A program made the translations under genes and the position numbers. Of a stretch of DNA of 64,000 nucleotides, positions 53,092 through 61,595 are shown piece after piece. This DNA comes from Thalassovita sp. (GTDB taxonomy: Bacteria > Pseudomonadota > Alphaproteobacteria > Rhodobacterales > Rhodobacteraceae): the NCBI GenBank assembly GCA_017792425.1, contig CP051233.1, positions 1,832,402 to 1,896,401 on the forward strand, read 5' to 3'. The number at the start of each line of letters is the position of its first letter. Position 1 is the first letter of the stretch. Under the pieces are notes generated by a model that was not told the DNA's origin, searched no databases, and saw only the letters and a program-made list of their open reading frames with translations.

Positions 53092-54323
53092 TCCGCCGTG
53101 TTCTGGTCGTAGACGATGACATCGCCGTGCGCGACGCGCTGGCCCAGACGCTTGAACTGGCCGATCTGCAGCCGCTGGCCGTCGGCAGTTTCATCGAGGC
53201 AAAGGACCACATCACCGCCAATTTCGCCGGGGTGATCCTGTCGGACATGCGCATGCCGGGCCGCGACGGGTTTTACCTGCTGGAGTACACGCGCTCGGTG
53301 GATCCCGAACTGCCCGTCACCCTGTTGACCGGCGAAGGCGACATCCCGATGGCGGTCAAGGCGATGGGGCAGGGCGCCTTTGGCTTTCTGGAAAAACCCT
53401 GCGCGCCCGCGGATCTGCTGACGGTGATCGAACGGGCGCTGAAAACCCGCGAACTGGTGCTGGAAAACCGCCGGCTGAAGGCGCAACTGGAAACCGGCGA
53501 TCCGGCGGCGCGGCTGCTGTTCGGCACCTCGCAACAGGCAGAAGGGCTGCGCGCGCGTGTCCGCATTGCCGGGCAGGCCCAGACAGAGGCGCTGGTGACC
53601 GGCGCGCCCGGCACCGGCATTTCCAAGGTGGCAGAGGTCATCCACCTGATGTCGCCGCTGGCCAAGGGGCCGTTCGTCAAACGCGCAGCCACCGGCATGA
53701 CGCGCGAGGGGCTGGACGATGCCTATCACACCGCGCAGGGCGGCAGCCTGTTCCTTGATGATATCGGCAGCCTGCCCGCCGACACGCAGTTTTCCCTGCT
53801 GGAACGGTTGGACCGGGCCGATCCTGTGCGCCTGATCGCGGGCACCACCGCCGATCTGCAAGGGGCGGTGGAACAGGGCCGGATGAACTCGGAACTGTTT
53901 TACCGGCTGGACGTGATGCACGTCCGCATCCCGTCGCTGTCCGAACGGCCCGACGACATCCCGGTGCTGTTCCGCCAATATGTCGCGCAGGCCAGCGAAC
54001 AGGCCGGGCTGGTGCCGCCTGAAATCACCCCGGACGTGCTGGCTGGGCTGATGGCGCGGGACTGGCCCGGCAACACCCGCGCGCTGATGAGTGCGGCCAT
54101 GCGTTTTGCCCTCGGGCTGGGCGAGGCGCAGCCAGAGGAGGACAGCACCGGCGGGCTGGGCCTGTCCGAACAGATGGCGCGCGTGGAACGGTCCTTGCTG
54201 ATCGCGGCCCTGCGCCGGGTCAACGGCCGCGCCGCCGAGGCCGCGCAGAACCTGAAACTGCCGCGCAAGACCTTCTATGACAAGCTGGCCCGCTACGGGT
54301 TGAAACCCGACACCTATCGCTGA
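53088..54323 (+). CDS. dctD: DctD-type response regulator with degenerate sigma54-activator domain
   Basis: A 411-aa regulator with receiver, AAA+ and Fis domains. The receiver is intact (Asp9-Asp10, phospho-acceptor Asp53 in ILSDMRMPG, Lys103). The AAA+ part is altered: the Walker A region reads GAPGTGIS (172-179), with Ile at the usual lysine position, and the region between MSPLAKGPFV and GGSLFLDDIG (about 190-225) is contracted so that the whole NCAAL...ESELFGHEKGAFTGA segment is missing. Walker B-like SLFLDDIG remains. The C-terminal Fis helix-turn-helix (AAEAAQNLKLPRKTFYDKLARYGL) is normal. Without GAFTGA it should not contact sigma54, as with Rhodobacter capsulatus NtrC and HupR. Confidence 0.9.
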   Translation: MIRRVLVVDDDIAVRDALAQTLELADLQPLAVGSFIEAKDHITANFAGVILSDMRMPGRDGFYLLEYTRSVDPELPVTLLTGEGDIPMAVKAMGQGAFGFLEKPCAPADLLTVIERALKTRELVLENRRLKAQLETGDPAARLLFGTSQQAEGLRARVRIAGQAQTEALVTGAPGTGISKVAEVIHLMSPLAKGPFVKRAATGMTREGLDDAYHTAQGGSLFLDDIGSLPADTQFSLLERLDRADPVRLIAGTTADLQGAVEQGRMNSELFYRLDVMHVRIPSLSERPDDIPVLFRQYVAQASEQAGLVPPEITPDVLAGLMARDWPGNTRALMSAAMRFALGLGEAQPEEDSTGGLGLSEQMARVERSLLIAALRRVNGRAAEAAQNLKLPRKTFYDKLARYGLKPDTYR

Positions 54324-54350
54324 ACCGGCGCTGACATCGGAATCACCCGC

Positions 54351-54386
54351 CGCCACGGTTGTGCGGAAATCCGCACAAACGTGGCG
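54351..54386 (+). promoter_or_regulatory. DctD-type binding site UAS1
   Basis: TTGTGCGGAAATCCGCACAA (54359-54378) is a palindrome with 9-bp arms and AA spacer, close to the DctD site known from rhizobia. It is embedded in a larger palindrome: CGCCACG (54351-54357) and CGTGGCG (54380-54386) also pair. It lies 28 bp after dctD and about 97 bp upstream of the predicted dctP start point. Confidence 0.8.
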
Positions 54387-54393
54387 AAAGGCT

Positions 54394-54409
54394 GTGCGAA
54401 TATCCGCAC
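54394..54409 (+). promoter_or_regulatory. DctD-type binding site UAS2
   Basis: GTGCGAATATCCGCAC repeats the core of UAS1 with two changes. The centres are 33 bp apart, three helical turns, so two dimers would lie on the same DNA face. It ends 21 bp before the candidate -35 element. Confidence 0.78.
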
Positions 54410-54429
54410 GCCGCTGCCGCGCAGCATAG

Positions 54430-54458
54430 CTGACATGCGAAAAACGCATATCTATACC
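54430..54458 (+). promoter_or_regulatory. Predicted sigma70-type promoter for dctPQM
   Basis: CTGACA (54430-54435), a 17-bp spacer and TATACC (54453-54458) match a housekeeping promoter at five and four of six bases. With a start near 54465, UAS2 and UAS1 would be centred near -63 and -96, positions typical of class I activation of sigma70 polymerase. The leader before dctP would be about 130 nt. Confidence 0.55.
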
Positions 54459-54527
54459 GCTGAAAACAAACCATAAATTCCCTGTTTTCAGATTTTTATC
54501 ACTTTTTCTTGTCTGCGGGGCACTGGC

Positions 54528-54543
54528 TGGCAAATCTTTGGCC
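54528..54543 (+). promoter_or_regulatory. Weak sigma54-like element upstream of dctP
   Basis: TGGCAAATCTTTGGCC keeps the GG-N10-GC spacing of a -24/-12 promoter and TGGCA at its left end, but the right half departs from TTGCA. It could be a relic from when DctD worked with sigma54, or chance. Confidence 0.3.
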
Positions 54544-54596
54544 ACCGCGCCCCCGTGGCGCCTTCAATGTCCAGATACCCCTGGGAGGAGACAAAC

Positions 54597-55604
54597 ATGA
54601 AATTCCTGACCACTGCCGCAATGGCGCTGGCCCTGACCGCAACTTCGCAGGCCGCGCTGGCTTCGGGCGGATGCGACGACGGCGAAATCGTCATCAAGTT
54701 CAGCCACGTCACCAACACCGACAAGCACCCCAAGGGCATCGCCGCCTCGGCGCTGATGGACCGGGTGAACACTGAAATGGACGGCAAGGCCTGCATGGAA
54801 GTGTTCCCGAACTCGACCCTCTACAACGATGACCAGGTGCTAGAGGCAATGCTGCAGGGCGACGTGCAACTGGCCGCGCCCTCGCTGTCGAAATTCGAGC
54901 AGTTCACCAAGCAGTTCCGCATTTTCGACCTGCCCTTCATGTTCAAGAACATCGCCGCCGTGGACGAATTCCAGAACAGCGCAACCGGCCAGGCGATGAA
55001 GGAATCGATGGTGCGCCGCGGCCTGCTGGGCCTGGGCTTCTGGCACAACGGCATGAAGCAGATGTCGGCCAACAAGCCGCTGATCGGCCCGTCGGACGCC
55101 AACGGCCTGAAATTCCGCGTGCAGAACTCTGACGTGCTGAAGGCGCAGATGGCAGCAATGGGCGCCAGCCCGCAGCCGATGGCCTTCTCCGAAGTTTACG
55201 GCGCGCTGCAGACCGGCGTTGTCGACGGCCAGGAAAACACCTGGTCCAACATCTATGGCCAGAAGTTCTTCGAGGTGCAGGACGGCACCACCGAAACCAA
55301 CCACGGCATCATCGATTATATGGTCGTGACCGGCACCGATTGGTGGGACAGCCTGCCCGAGGACGTGCGCACCCAGCTGGCCACCATCATCTCCGAAGTG
55401 ACTGCAGAACGGAACGCCGCCGTTGGTGACGTGGACCTGCAGGCACGTCAGGCAGTTCTGGACGCGGGCGGGGTCATCCGCGAGCTGACTGCAGAACAGC
55501 GGGAAGAGTGGGTAACCGCGATGAAACCCGTCTGGGAGCAGTTCAAAGAAGACGTCGGTCAAGAAAACATCGACGCGGCACAGGCGATCAACGCCAAACA
55601 CTGA
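54597..55604 (+). CDS. dctP: TRAP C4-dicarboxylate solute-binding protein DctP
   Basis: A 335-aa periplasmic binding protein with a signal peptide (residues 1-22, ending AALA). The DctP/TakP family pattern is clear: KFSHVTNTDKHPKG near the N-terminus, DLPFMFKN, the substrate-carboxylate region GLKFRVQNSDVLKAQ with its conserved Arg, PMAFSEVYGALQTGVVDGQENTWSNIYGQKF. It captures succinate, malate or fumarate for DctQM. ATG at 54597 follows GGGAGGAG. A hairpin after the gene should keep DctP levels above those of DctQ and DctM. Confidence 0.94.
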   Translation: MKFLTTAAMALALTATSQAALASGGCDDGEIVIKFSHVTNTDKHPKGIAASALMDRVNTEMDGKACMEVFPNSTLYNDDQVLEAMLQGDVQLAAPSLSKFEQFTKQFRIFDLPFMFKNIAAVDEFQNSATGQAMKESMVRRGLLGLGFWHNGMKQMSANKPLIGPSDANGLKFRVQNSDVLKAQMAAMGASPQPMAFSEVYGALQTGVVDGQENTWSNIYGQKFFEVQDGTTETNHGIIDYMVVTGTDWWDSLPEDVRTQLATIISEVTAERNAAVGDVDLQARQAVLDAGGVIRELTAEQREEWVTAMKPVWEQFKEDVGQENIDAAQAINAKH

Positions 55605-55626
55605 GCCTGATCAACAGGCCGAACTT

Positions 55627-55655
55627 CCCGGCCCCACCAACGGGGCCGGGTTTTT
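55627..55655 (+). terminator. Intra-operon attenuating hairpin between dctP and dctQ
   Basis: CCCGGCCCC and GGGGCCGGG form a perfect 9-bp stem with a 6-nt loop, followed by five T. Read-through would supply the transporter genes at a lower level than the binding protein. Confidence 0.88.
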
Positions 55656-55682
55656 CATATCCTCCGGGGGAAGGAGGCACCC

Positions 55683-56372
55683 ATGTCCACCCATTACCAT
55701 CCGAAATCGGCCCTTGGCCGCATGGTCAACGAGATCGAGGAAACCGCCATCGCGCTGCTTCTCGGGTTGATGACCATCATCACCTTCATCAACGTCGTCC
55801 TGCGCTACGGGTTCAACACCGGCCTGATCTGGGGGCTGGAGGCCGTGACCTTCCTGTTCGCCTGGCTGGTGCTGTTCGGGGTGTCCTACGCCGTGAAAAC
55901 CACCGCTCATCTGGGCGTGGATGCGGTGATCAACCTGTTTTCCCCGTCGGTGCGCCGGGTCATCGCGCTGCTGGCGGCGGCGCTCTGCCTGTTCTACGCC
56001 GCGCTGCTGATGAAGGGCGCGTGGGACTACTGGGCGAACTTCGCCAACCTGCCGCAGACCACCGGGCGCTGGTTCCCGACCGGCCTGGAGGAAATGAAGC
56101 GCACCTCGTATCGCGGCTGGTACGAAACCGTGGACATCCCGTTCCCCGAGTTGCTGCGCTGGATCGAGCCCATCATGAACGACGGCGAGCACTATGAAAA
56201 ACTGCCGCGTTTCATCCCTTATTTCATTCTGCCCTTCGGCATGTTCCTCCTGCTGTTCCGGTTCGTTCAGGCCACCATCCGCCTGATCACCGGTGAATCC
56301 GAGTCGCTGATCGTCAGCCACGAGGCCGAGGACGCCGTCGAAGACGTCAAACACATGAACGCCGGAGACTGA
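55683..56372 (+). CDS. dctQ: TRAP transporter small membrane subunit DctQ
   Basis: A 229-aa inner-membrane protein with four helices: about 22-42, 53-75, 92-112, and a last one at about 180-200 after a roughly 65-residue loop rich in Trp and Tyr. The segment ITFINVVLRYGFNTGLIWGLE is typical of DctQ. It pairs with DctM and docks DctP. The ribosome site AAGGAGG precedes the ATG, and dctM starts 4 bp after its stop. Confidence 0.92.
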   Translation: MSTHYHPKSALGRMVNEIEETAIALLLGLMTIITFINVVLRYGFNTGLIWGLEAVTFLFAWLVLFGVSYAVKTTAHLGVDAVINLFSPSVRRVIALLAAALCLFYAALLMKGAWDYWANFANLPQTTGRWFPTGLEEMKRTSYRGWYETVDIPFPELLRWIEPIMNDGEHYEKLPRFIPYFILPFGMFLLLFRFVQATIRLITGESESLIVSHEAEDAVEDVKHMNAGD

Positions 56373-56376
56373 CATC

Positions 56377-57753
56377 ATGGAAGTCGCAATTCTCTTCGCC
56401 ATGGTCGTTGGCCTGATGCTGATCGGCGTGCCGATCGCGGTATCGCTGGGCCTGTCCTCCATCCTGTTCCTGCTGGTGCTGTCGGACACCTCTCTGGCCT
56501 CCATCGCGCAGACGCTGTTCCAGGCGATGGCGGGGCACTATACCCTGCTGGCCATCCCGTTCTTCATCCTTGCCTCCTCGTTCATGTCCACCGGTGGCGT
56601 GGCGAAACGGATCATCCGCTTCTCCATCTCCATCGTCGGGCATTTCCCGGGCGGTCTGGCGATCGCGGGCGTCTTTGCCTGCATGCTGTTCGCCGCACTG
56701 TCCGGGTCGTCCCCGGCGACCGTGGTCGCCATCGGCTCCATCGTGATCGCGGGCATGCGCCAGGTCGGCTATTCCAAGGACTTCGCCGCCGGCGTGATCG
56801 CCAACGCGGGCACCCTGGGCATCCTGATCCCGCCGTCCATCGTGATGGTCGTCTATGCCTCGGCCACCGACGTATCCGTGGGCCGGATGTTCCTGGCAGG
56901 TGTCATTCCCGGCCTGATGGCAGGCACCATGCTGATGCTGACGATCTACGTCATCGCCCGCGTCCGCAACCTGCCCAAGGGTGACTGGATGGGCTGGGGA
57001 GAGGTCTTTGCCGCTGGCCGTGAAGCTGGCTGGGGCCTGTTCCTGATCGTGATCATTCTGGGCGGTATCTACGGCGGGATTTTCACCCCGACCGAAGCTG
57101 CTGCCGTGGCCGCTGTCTATGCGTTCTTCATCGCCTCCTTCGTGTACCGTGACATGGGGCCGTTGTCGCGCCCCGAGGGCCAGCGCAACCTGTCCCTGCT
57201 GGAAAAGCCGATCGCCCTGATCACCGTGTTTTTCCACCGTGACACCCGCGATACCCTGTTCGAAGCGGGCAAGCTGACCGTGACGCTGATGTTCATCATC
57301 GCCAACGCGCTGATCCTGAAGCACGTTCTGACCGATGAACAGATCCCCCAGCAGATTGCGGGGGCGATGCTGGACGCAGGCTTTGGCCCGGTGATGTTCC
57401 TGGTCATCGTCAACGTGATCCTGCTGATCGGCGGTCAGTTCATGGAACCCTCGGGCCTGATCGTGATCGTGGCGCCGCTGGTGTTCCCCATCGCGATCGA
57501 GCTGGGCATCGACCCGATCCACCTGGGCATCATCATGGTGGTGAACATGGAAATCGGCATGATTACCCCGCCCGTCGGTCTGAACCTGTTCGTGACCTCC
57601 GGGGTTGCCGGGATGCCGATGATGCGCGTCGTCCATGCGGCCCTGCCGTTCCTGGCCGTGCTGTTCGTGTTCCTGATCATGGTGACATATATCCCGATCC
57701 TTTCGACGTGGTTGCCGACTACCTTCATGGGGCCAGAGATCATAACAAAGTGA
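56377..57753 (+). CDS. dctM: TRAP transporter large permease subunit DctM
   Basis: A 458-aa permease with about 12-13 membrane segments that uses a sodium or proton gradient to import C4-dicarboxylates. The DctM family pattern is visible in AIPFFILASSFMSTGGVAKRII (about 62-83), FAALSGSSPATVVAIGSI (about 107-124), GTLGILIPPSIVMVVYA, and MVVNMEIGMITPPVGLNLFV. A cytoplasmic insert around residues 250-290 is slightly longer than in many DctM. A terminator follows at 57783. Confidence 0.95.
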   Translation: MEVAILFAMVVGLMLIGVPIAVSLGLSSILFLLVLSDTSLASIAQTLFQAMAGHYTLLAIPFFILASSFMSTGGVAKRIIRFSISIVGHFPGGLAIAGVFACMLFAALSGSSPATVVAIGSIVIAGMRQVGYSKDFAAGVIANAGTLGILIPPSIVMVVYASATDVSVGRMFLAGVIPGLMAGTMLMLTIYVIARVRNLPKGDWMGWGEVFAAGREAGWGLFLIVIILGGIYGGIFTPTEAAAVAAVYAFFIASFVYRDMGPLSRPEGQRNLSLLEKPIALITVFFHRDTRDTLFEAGKLTVTLMFIIANALILKHVLTDEQIPQQIAGAMLDAGFGPVMFLVIVNVILLIGGQFMEPSGLIVIVAPLVFPIAIELGIDPIHLGIIMVVNMEIGMITPPVGLNLFVTSGVAGMPMMRVVHAALPFLAVLFVFLIMVTYIPILSTWLPTTFMGPEIITK

Positions 57754-57782
57754 TCCTGGCAGACAGGGATTACCAAATGGTT

Positions 57783-57810
57783 ACGGCGCCCCAAGCGGGC
57801 GCCGTTTCCG
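57783..57810 (+). terminator. Rho-independent terminator of dctPQM
   Basis: ACGGCGCCC (57783-57791) pairs with GGGCGCCGT (57797-57805) over 9 bp with a 5-nt loop and is followed by TTTCC. It stands between dctM and the convergent tpiA. Confidence 0.82.
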
Positions 57811-57852
57811 TTGGGCGACTCGTCCGTTTCAGGGGCTGAACCGAACGTCTTG

Positions 57853-58614
57853 TCAGGTTACCGAAACGTTTTCTTCCAGTGCGGTGATGATCGGGCAGAA
57901 CTCTGCCGCGGTCAGGCTGGCCCCGCCCACCAGCGCGCCATCGACGTTGGAAACGCTGAAAATCTCTGCCGCGTTGTCCGCTTTGACCGACCCGCCATAC
58001 AGGATGCGTACGCCCTCGGCCATTGCCGGACCAAAGCGATTGGACAGTTCTTTGCGAATGAAATCATGAACTTCGGCGATCTGTGACAGGGTGGGGACCA
58101 GCCCCGTGCCAATCGCCCAGATCGGTTCATAGGCGATCACCAGGTTCGCGGCGGTGGCGATGTCCGGGACCGATCCGGCCAATTGCGAACCGATCACCCG
58201 CAGCGTGTCGCCCGCGTTGCGTTGGTCCAAGCTTTCGCCCAGGCAAGTGATTGAAACCAAACCGCTTTCCATCGCAGACCGCGACTTTTTACAAACAATT
58301 GAATCGGTTTCGTTATGATCCACGCGCCGTTCCGAATGGCCAATGATCACCGCGACCGCACCGGAATCCTTCAACATTTCGGCAGAGATATCGCCGGTAT
58401 GCGCACCAGAAAGGTTAACGTGGCAGTCCTGTCCGCCGATCATCAGCGGATGCCCCCGGGTCTTTTCCGCCGCTGCCAGCACCAGAGTCGCAGGCGGGCA
58501 GATCAGCAGATCAACGCCGGGATTTTCATTTGAATTCAGGATATTGTCGATCTCTGCCAGCTGCGCCCGCACCCCGTTCATTTTCCAGTTGCCAGCGGCA
58601 AGTTTGCGTCGCAT
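57853..58614 (-). CDS. tpiA: Triosephosphate isomerase
   Basis: A 253-aa TIM-barrel enzyme that interconverts dihydroxyacetone phosphate and glyceraldehyde-3-phosphate. The catalytic residues read Lys11 (AAGNWKMN), His93 (IIGHSERR) and Glu163 (AYEPIWAIGTG), and the phosphate-binding YGGSVK and GALVGGASL loops are near the C-terminus. It stands alone; the 159-bp gap upstream should hold its promoter. Confidence 0.97.
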   Translation of the reverse strand: MRRKLAAGNWKMNGVRAQLAEIDNILNSNENPGVDLLICPPATLVLAAAEKTRGHPLMIGGQDCHVNLSGAHTGDISAEMLKDSGAVAVIIGHSERRVDHNETDSIVCKKSRSAMESGLVSITCLGESLDQRNAGDTLRVIGSQLAGSVPDIATAANLVIAYEPIWAIGTGLVPTLSQIAEVHDFIRKELSNRFGPAMAEGVRILYGGSVKADNAAEIFSVSNVDGALVGGASLTAAEFCPIITALEENVSVT

Positions 58615-58773
58615 GCGATCCGACCCCGTCCCGTTTTTCGAATTAGATCCCGCGCATCATTGCGATGTGCCTGCCAAGGTCAAGCCCGAAGCCGCCCCGG
58701 CATTGCCGACCGTACTTTAAAAGAGCGGCATATTTATATGATAAATAACGGGAATTATAAACCGGTGGCGGTA

Positions 58774-59124
58774 TTACATGCCCGCAAACTTGATGGATTC
58801 GCCGCAGCCGCAGGCCTCTGTCACGTTGGGATTGTTGAACTTGAAGCCCGATTCCAGCAGCGATACCTGATAGTCGATTTCGGTCCCGAACAGGAACATC
58901 TGCGCCATCGGGGCGATCATCACCCGCGCGCCATCCTGTTCCACCACTTCATCATGGGGGTCAATCGCGTCTGCATACTCCATCGTGTATTCCATGCCCG
59001 CGCAGCCGCCTTTCTTGACGCCGATGCGCAGCCCTTTGTGGCCATTCTTTTCCATCAGGCGCGCGATTTGCGCGGCCGCGGCCGGGGTCATGGTTACAGC
59101 TTGTTTTCCGGGGATGCCGAACAT
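58774..59124 (-). CDS. HesB/IscA-family iron-sulfur assembly protein (SufA/ErpA-like)
   Basis: A 116-aa A-type carrier that holds an Fe-S cluster or iron for transfer to apoproteins. The three conserved cysteines are in KKGGCAGMEY and EACGCGES, and FKFNNPNV is typical. ATG at 59124 follows an in-frame TTG. It lies 28 bp downstream of the SufT-like gene; such a pair, detached from the main suf operon, seems usual in this group. Confidence 0.9.
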   Translation of the reverse strand: MFGIPGKQAVTMTPAAAAQIARLMEKNGHKGLRIGVKKGGCAGMEYTMEYADAIDPHDEVVEQDGARVMIAPMAQMFLFGTEIDYQVSLLESGFKFNNPNVTEACGCGESIKFAGM

Positions 59125-59152
59125 CAACTTTGACCTTCAAGTATCAGAAAAA

Positions 59153-59515
59153 TCACATGAAGCCCAGTTCTAGCCGCGCTTCATCGCTCATCATCTCCAT
59201 GCCCCAGGGCGGATCCCACGTCAGTTGCACATTGACCGATTTGATCCCTTCCAGCGGTTCCACGGCGTCCATCACCCAGCCCGGCATATCCCCGGCGACT
59301 GGGCACCCGGGCGCGGTCAGGGTCATGATGATGATCACATCATTTTCCGCAGTGATATCAATGGTGTAGATCAGACCAAGATCATAGATATTGACCGGGA
59401 TTTCCGGGTCATAGACGGTGCGGCAACCATCGACCACCGCGTCGTACAGCGGATGGTCAGTGCTGGAGGGCGTGATCAGCGGCGCCCCTTCCAAGGGTTC
59501 TGCGTGTTGGGTCAT
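59153..59515 (-). CDS. SufT-like DUF59 iron-sulfur assembly factor
   Basis: A 120-aa MIP18-family protein. The DUF59 core is clear: TVYDPEIPVNIYDLGLIYTI (about 32-51) and LTAPGCPVAGDMPGWV with the reactive cysteine, ending in LTWDPPWGMEMM. Family members (SufT, PaaD) help Fe-S maturation. It precedes an A-type carrier gene, which supports that role. ATG at 59515 is chosen by family length. Confidence 0.88.
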   Translation of the reverse strand: MTQHAEPLEGAPLITPSSTDHPLYDAVVDGCRTVYDPEIPVNIYDLGLIYTIDITAENDVIIIMTLTAPGCPVAGDMPGWVMDAVEPLEGIKSVNVQLTWDPPWGMEMMSDEARLELGFM

Positions 59516-59587
59516 GAACCTGTCCTTATTTCCTGACCGAAGATATAAGGAATGCCGCCCCGTTCGTCCAGAGCAACAGGACAAGCA

Positions 59588-60358
59588 TCAGCGTTTCCGC
59601 TCTTTTTCCATCCGGTACGGGTCCATGAAATGCCCGATCATCACCGGGGTCGCCAAGGCGTAGGCCTGGTCCAGCGGCAGGCCCGCGTGCGCCAGCAGCG
59701 CGGCCTTGCCGCTCGCGATGGCAGGGGCGTGGCGCGCGGCCAGTTTTCGTGCATAATCCATTGTGAAATCAATCACTTCGTCTGCGGGCAGGATGCGGCT
59801 GATCAGCCCGGCGTTCAGCGCCCATTCGGCATCGAAGGTGTCGCCGGACAGGGCCAGGTCCATCACCTGCTTGCGCGGAATATTGCGGGATACGGCCACC
59901 GCAGGAGTGGTGCAGAACCCGCCGTTCGTCACCCCCGGAAGGCAGAAGGTCGCACGGTCCGCGGCAAAGGCCAGATCGCAGGACGCCATCAGTTGCAGCC
60001 CGCCCGCCGTGGCGATCCCCTCGACCAGTGCGATGGTCGGCTTCGTGGACCCGGCGATCGCCTGCATCAGATCCCCGCAAGTGGTGAAAAGTTCAGTCAG
60101 ATAGTCCAGCCCGTCATCGGGGGCAGCGCGGTGGGCGGCGATTTCCTTGAGGTCATGGCCAGCGCAGAAGATTTTTCCCGGCCCGTGGATCACGATCGCG
60201 TGAACCTGCGGATCGGTTGAGGCGTCGCTGATCTGTGCGTGCAGTTCCGCGATCATCGCCAGCGACAGCGGATGCGCGACGCCGTTGCCCAGTGTCAGCG
60301 TCAGTACCTTGTCGGACAGGTCCGCCTGCACGAGCGTTGGGGTGTTCATCTGGTTCAT
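59588..60358 (-). CDS. Enoyl-CoA hydratase/isomerase family protein
   Basis: A 256-aa crotonase-fold protein. Oxyanion-hole segments: IFCAGHDLKEI (about 63-73) and VEGIATAGGLQLMASCD (about 105-121), with FCLPGVTNGGFCTTPAV in the active-site region. The normal catalytic glutamates of hydratases at the last position appear replaced (GVTNGGF), which recalls ECHDC3-like members whose hydratase activity is doubtful. ATG 60358 follows GGAGGAG. It diverges from tgt. Confidence 0.82.
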   Translation of the reverse strand: MNQMNTPTLVQADLSDKVLTLTLGNGVAHPLSLAMIAELHAQISDASTDPQVHAIVIHGPGKIFCAGHDLKEIAAHRAAPDDGLDYLTELFTTCGDLMQAIAGSTKPTIALVEGIATAGGLQLMASCDLAFAADRATFCLPGVTNGGFCTTPAVAVSRNIPRKQVMDLALSGDTFDAEWALNAGLISRILPADEVIDFTMDYARKLAARHAPAIASGKAALLAHAGLPLDQAYALATPVMIGHFMDPYRMEKERKR

Positions 60359-60464
60359 GGTGGCTCCTCCGATATCAATTATGTCAGGCGGTTTCGCGAT
60401 TTCAAAGCTTGGCATTTCCGGTGCGGTTTGAAAAAAGAGGCTGTTCCGCTGAAAGGGGGCTGAA

Positions 60465-61595
60465 ATGACCCGGAAATTCCGTTTCGATCTGTTGGCGCAG
60501 GACGGCCGCGCGCGCCGGGGCGTGATCCAAACCCCGCGTGGTGAGATCAGAACGCCGGCCTTCATGCCGGTTGGAACGGCGGCGACGGTGAAGGCGATGA
60601 TGCCGGAAAGCGTGGCTGCGACCGGGGCGGATATCCTGTTGGGCAATACCTATCACCTGATGCTGCGGCCCGGGGCTGAACGGGTTAACCGTTTGGGTGG
60701 GTTGCATAAATTCATGAATTGGGACAAGCCGATCCTGACGGATTCCGGCGGTTTCCAGGTGATGAGCCTGGCCGAGTTGCGCAAACTGACAGAGGAGGGC
60801 GTGGCCTTTCGGTCGCATGTGGACGGCTCGCGGCACTTCTTGTCACCAGAGCGGTCGATGGAGATCCAGAAGCTGCTGGGGTCGGACATCGTGATGTGTT
60901 TTGACGAATGCCCGGCGTTGCCTGCGGATGAACGACGCGTGGCAGAGTCGATGCGGCTGTCGATGCGGTGGGCGCAGCGGTCGCGCGATGCGTTTGGCGA
61001 CCGGCCCGGGCATGCGCTGTTCGGGATCATGCAGGGCGGGGTCACACCGGAACTGCGCGAAGAAAGCGCCAAGGCATTGATAGATATAGGTTTTGACGGG
61101 TATGCCGTGGGTGGTCTGGCCGTTGGCGAAGGGCAAGAAGCCATGTTCGGCGTGTTGGATTATGCGCCGGAATACTTGCCGCAGGATCGACCGCGCTACC
61201 TGATGGGGGTCGGAAAACCGGACGATATCGTGGGGGCGGTGAAGCGCGGGATCGACATGATGGATTGCGTCCTGCCGTCGCGGTCTGGCCGGACGGGGCA
61301 GGCTTGGACGCGCTATGGTGTTGTAAACATTAAGAATTCACGGCATTCGGACGATCCGCGTCCACTGGATGAGCATTGTACATGCCCGGCCTGTCGCAAC
61401 TATAGCCGGGCCTATCTGCACCATGTCTACCGGTCCGGGGAAATGATCAGCGGGATGCTGCTGACCTGGCATAACCTGCATTATTATCAAGAGCTTATGC
61501 AGGGGATGCGCGATGCGATCGAGGCCGGAACCTTTGCTGCATGGGAGACCGAGTTCCACGCCCAACGCGCGCAGGGCGATATCGAACCGCTGTGA
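60465..61595 (+). CDS. tgt: Queuine tRNA-ribosyltransferase
   Basis: A 376-aa zinc TIM-barrel enzyme that exchanges guanine-34 of GUN tRNAs for preQ1, the base that becomes queuosine. Motifs: TPAFMPVGTAATVKAM near the N-terminus, ILTDSGGFQVMSL with the first catalytic Asp (around residue 92), MMDCVLPSRSGRTGQA with the nucleophilic Asp, and the zinc site CTCPAC...H. Length is typical. Confidence 0.97.
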   Translation: MTRKFRFDLLAQDGRARRGVIQTPRGEIRTPAFMPVGTAATVKAMMPESVAATGADILLGNTYHLMLRPGAERVNRLGGLHKFMNWDKPILTDSGGFQVMSLAELRKLTEEGVAFRSHVDGSRHFLSPERSMEIQKLLGSDIVMCFDECPALPADERRVAESMRLSMRWAQRSRDAFGDRPGHALFGIMQGGVTPELREESAKALIDIGFDGYAVGGLAVGEGQEAMFGVLDYAPEYLPQDRPRYLMGVGKPDDIVGAVKRGIDMMDCVLPSRSGRTGQAWTRYGVVNIKNSRHSDDPRPLDEHCTCPACRNYSRAYLHHVYRSGEMISGMLLTWHNLHYYQELMQGMRDAIEAGTFAAWETEFHAQRAQGDIEPL

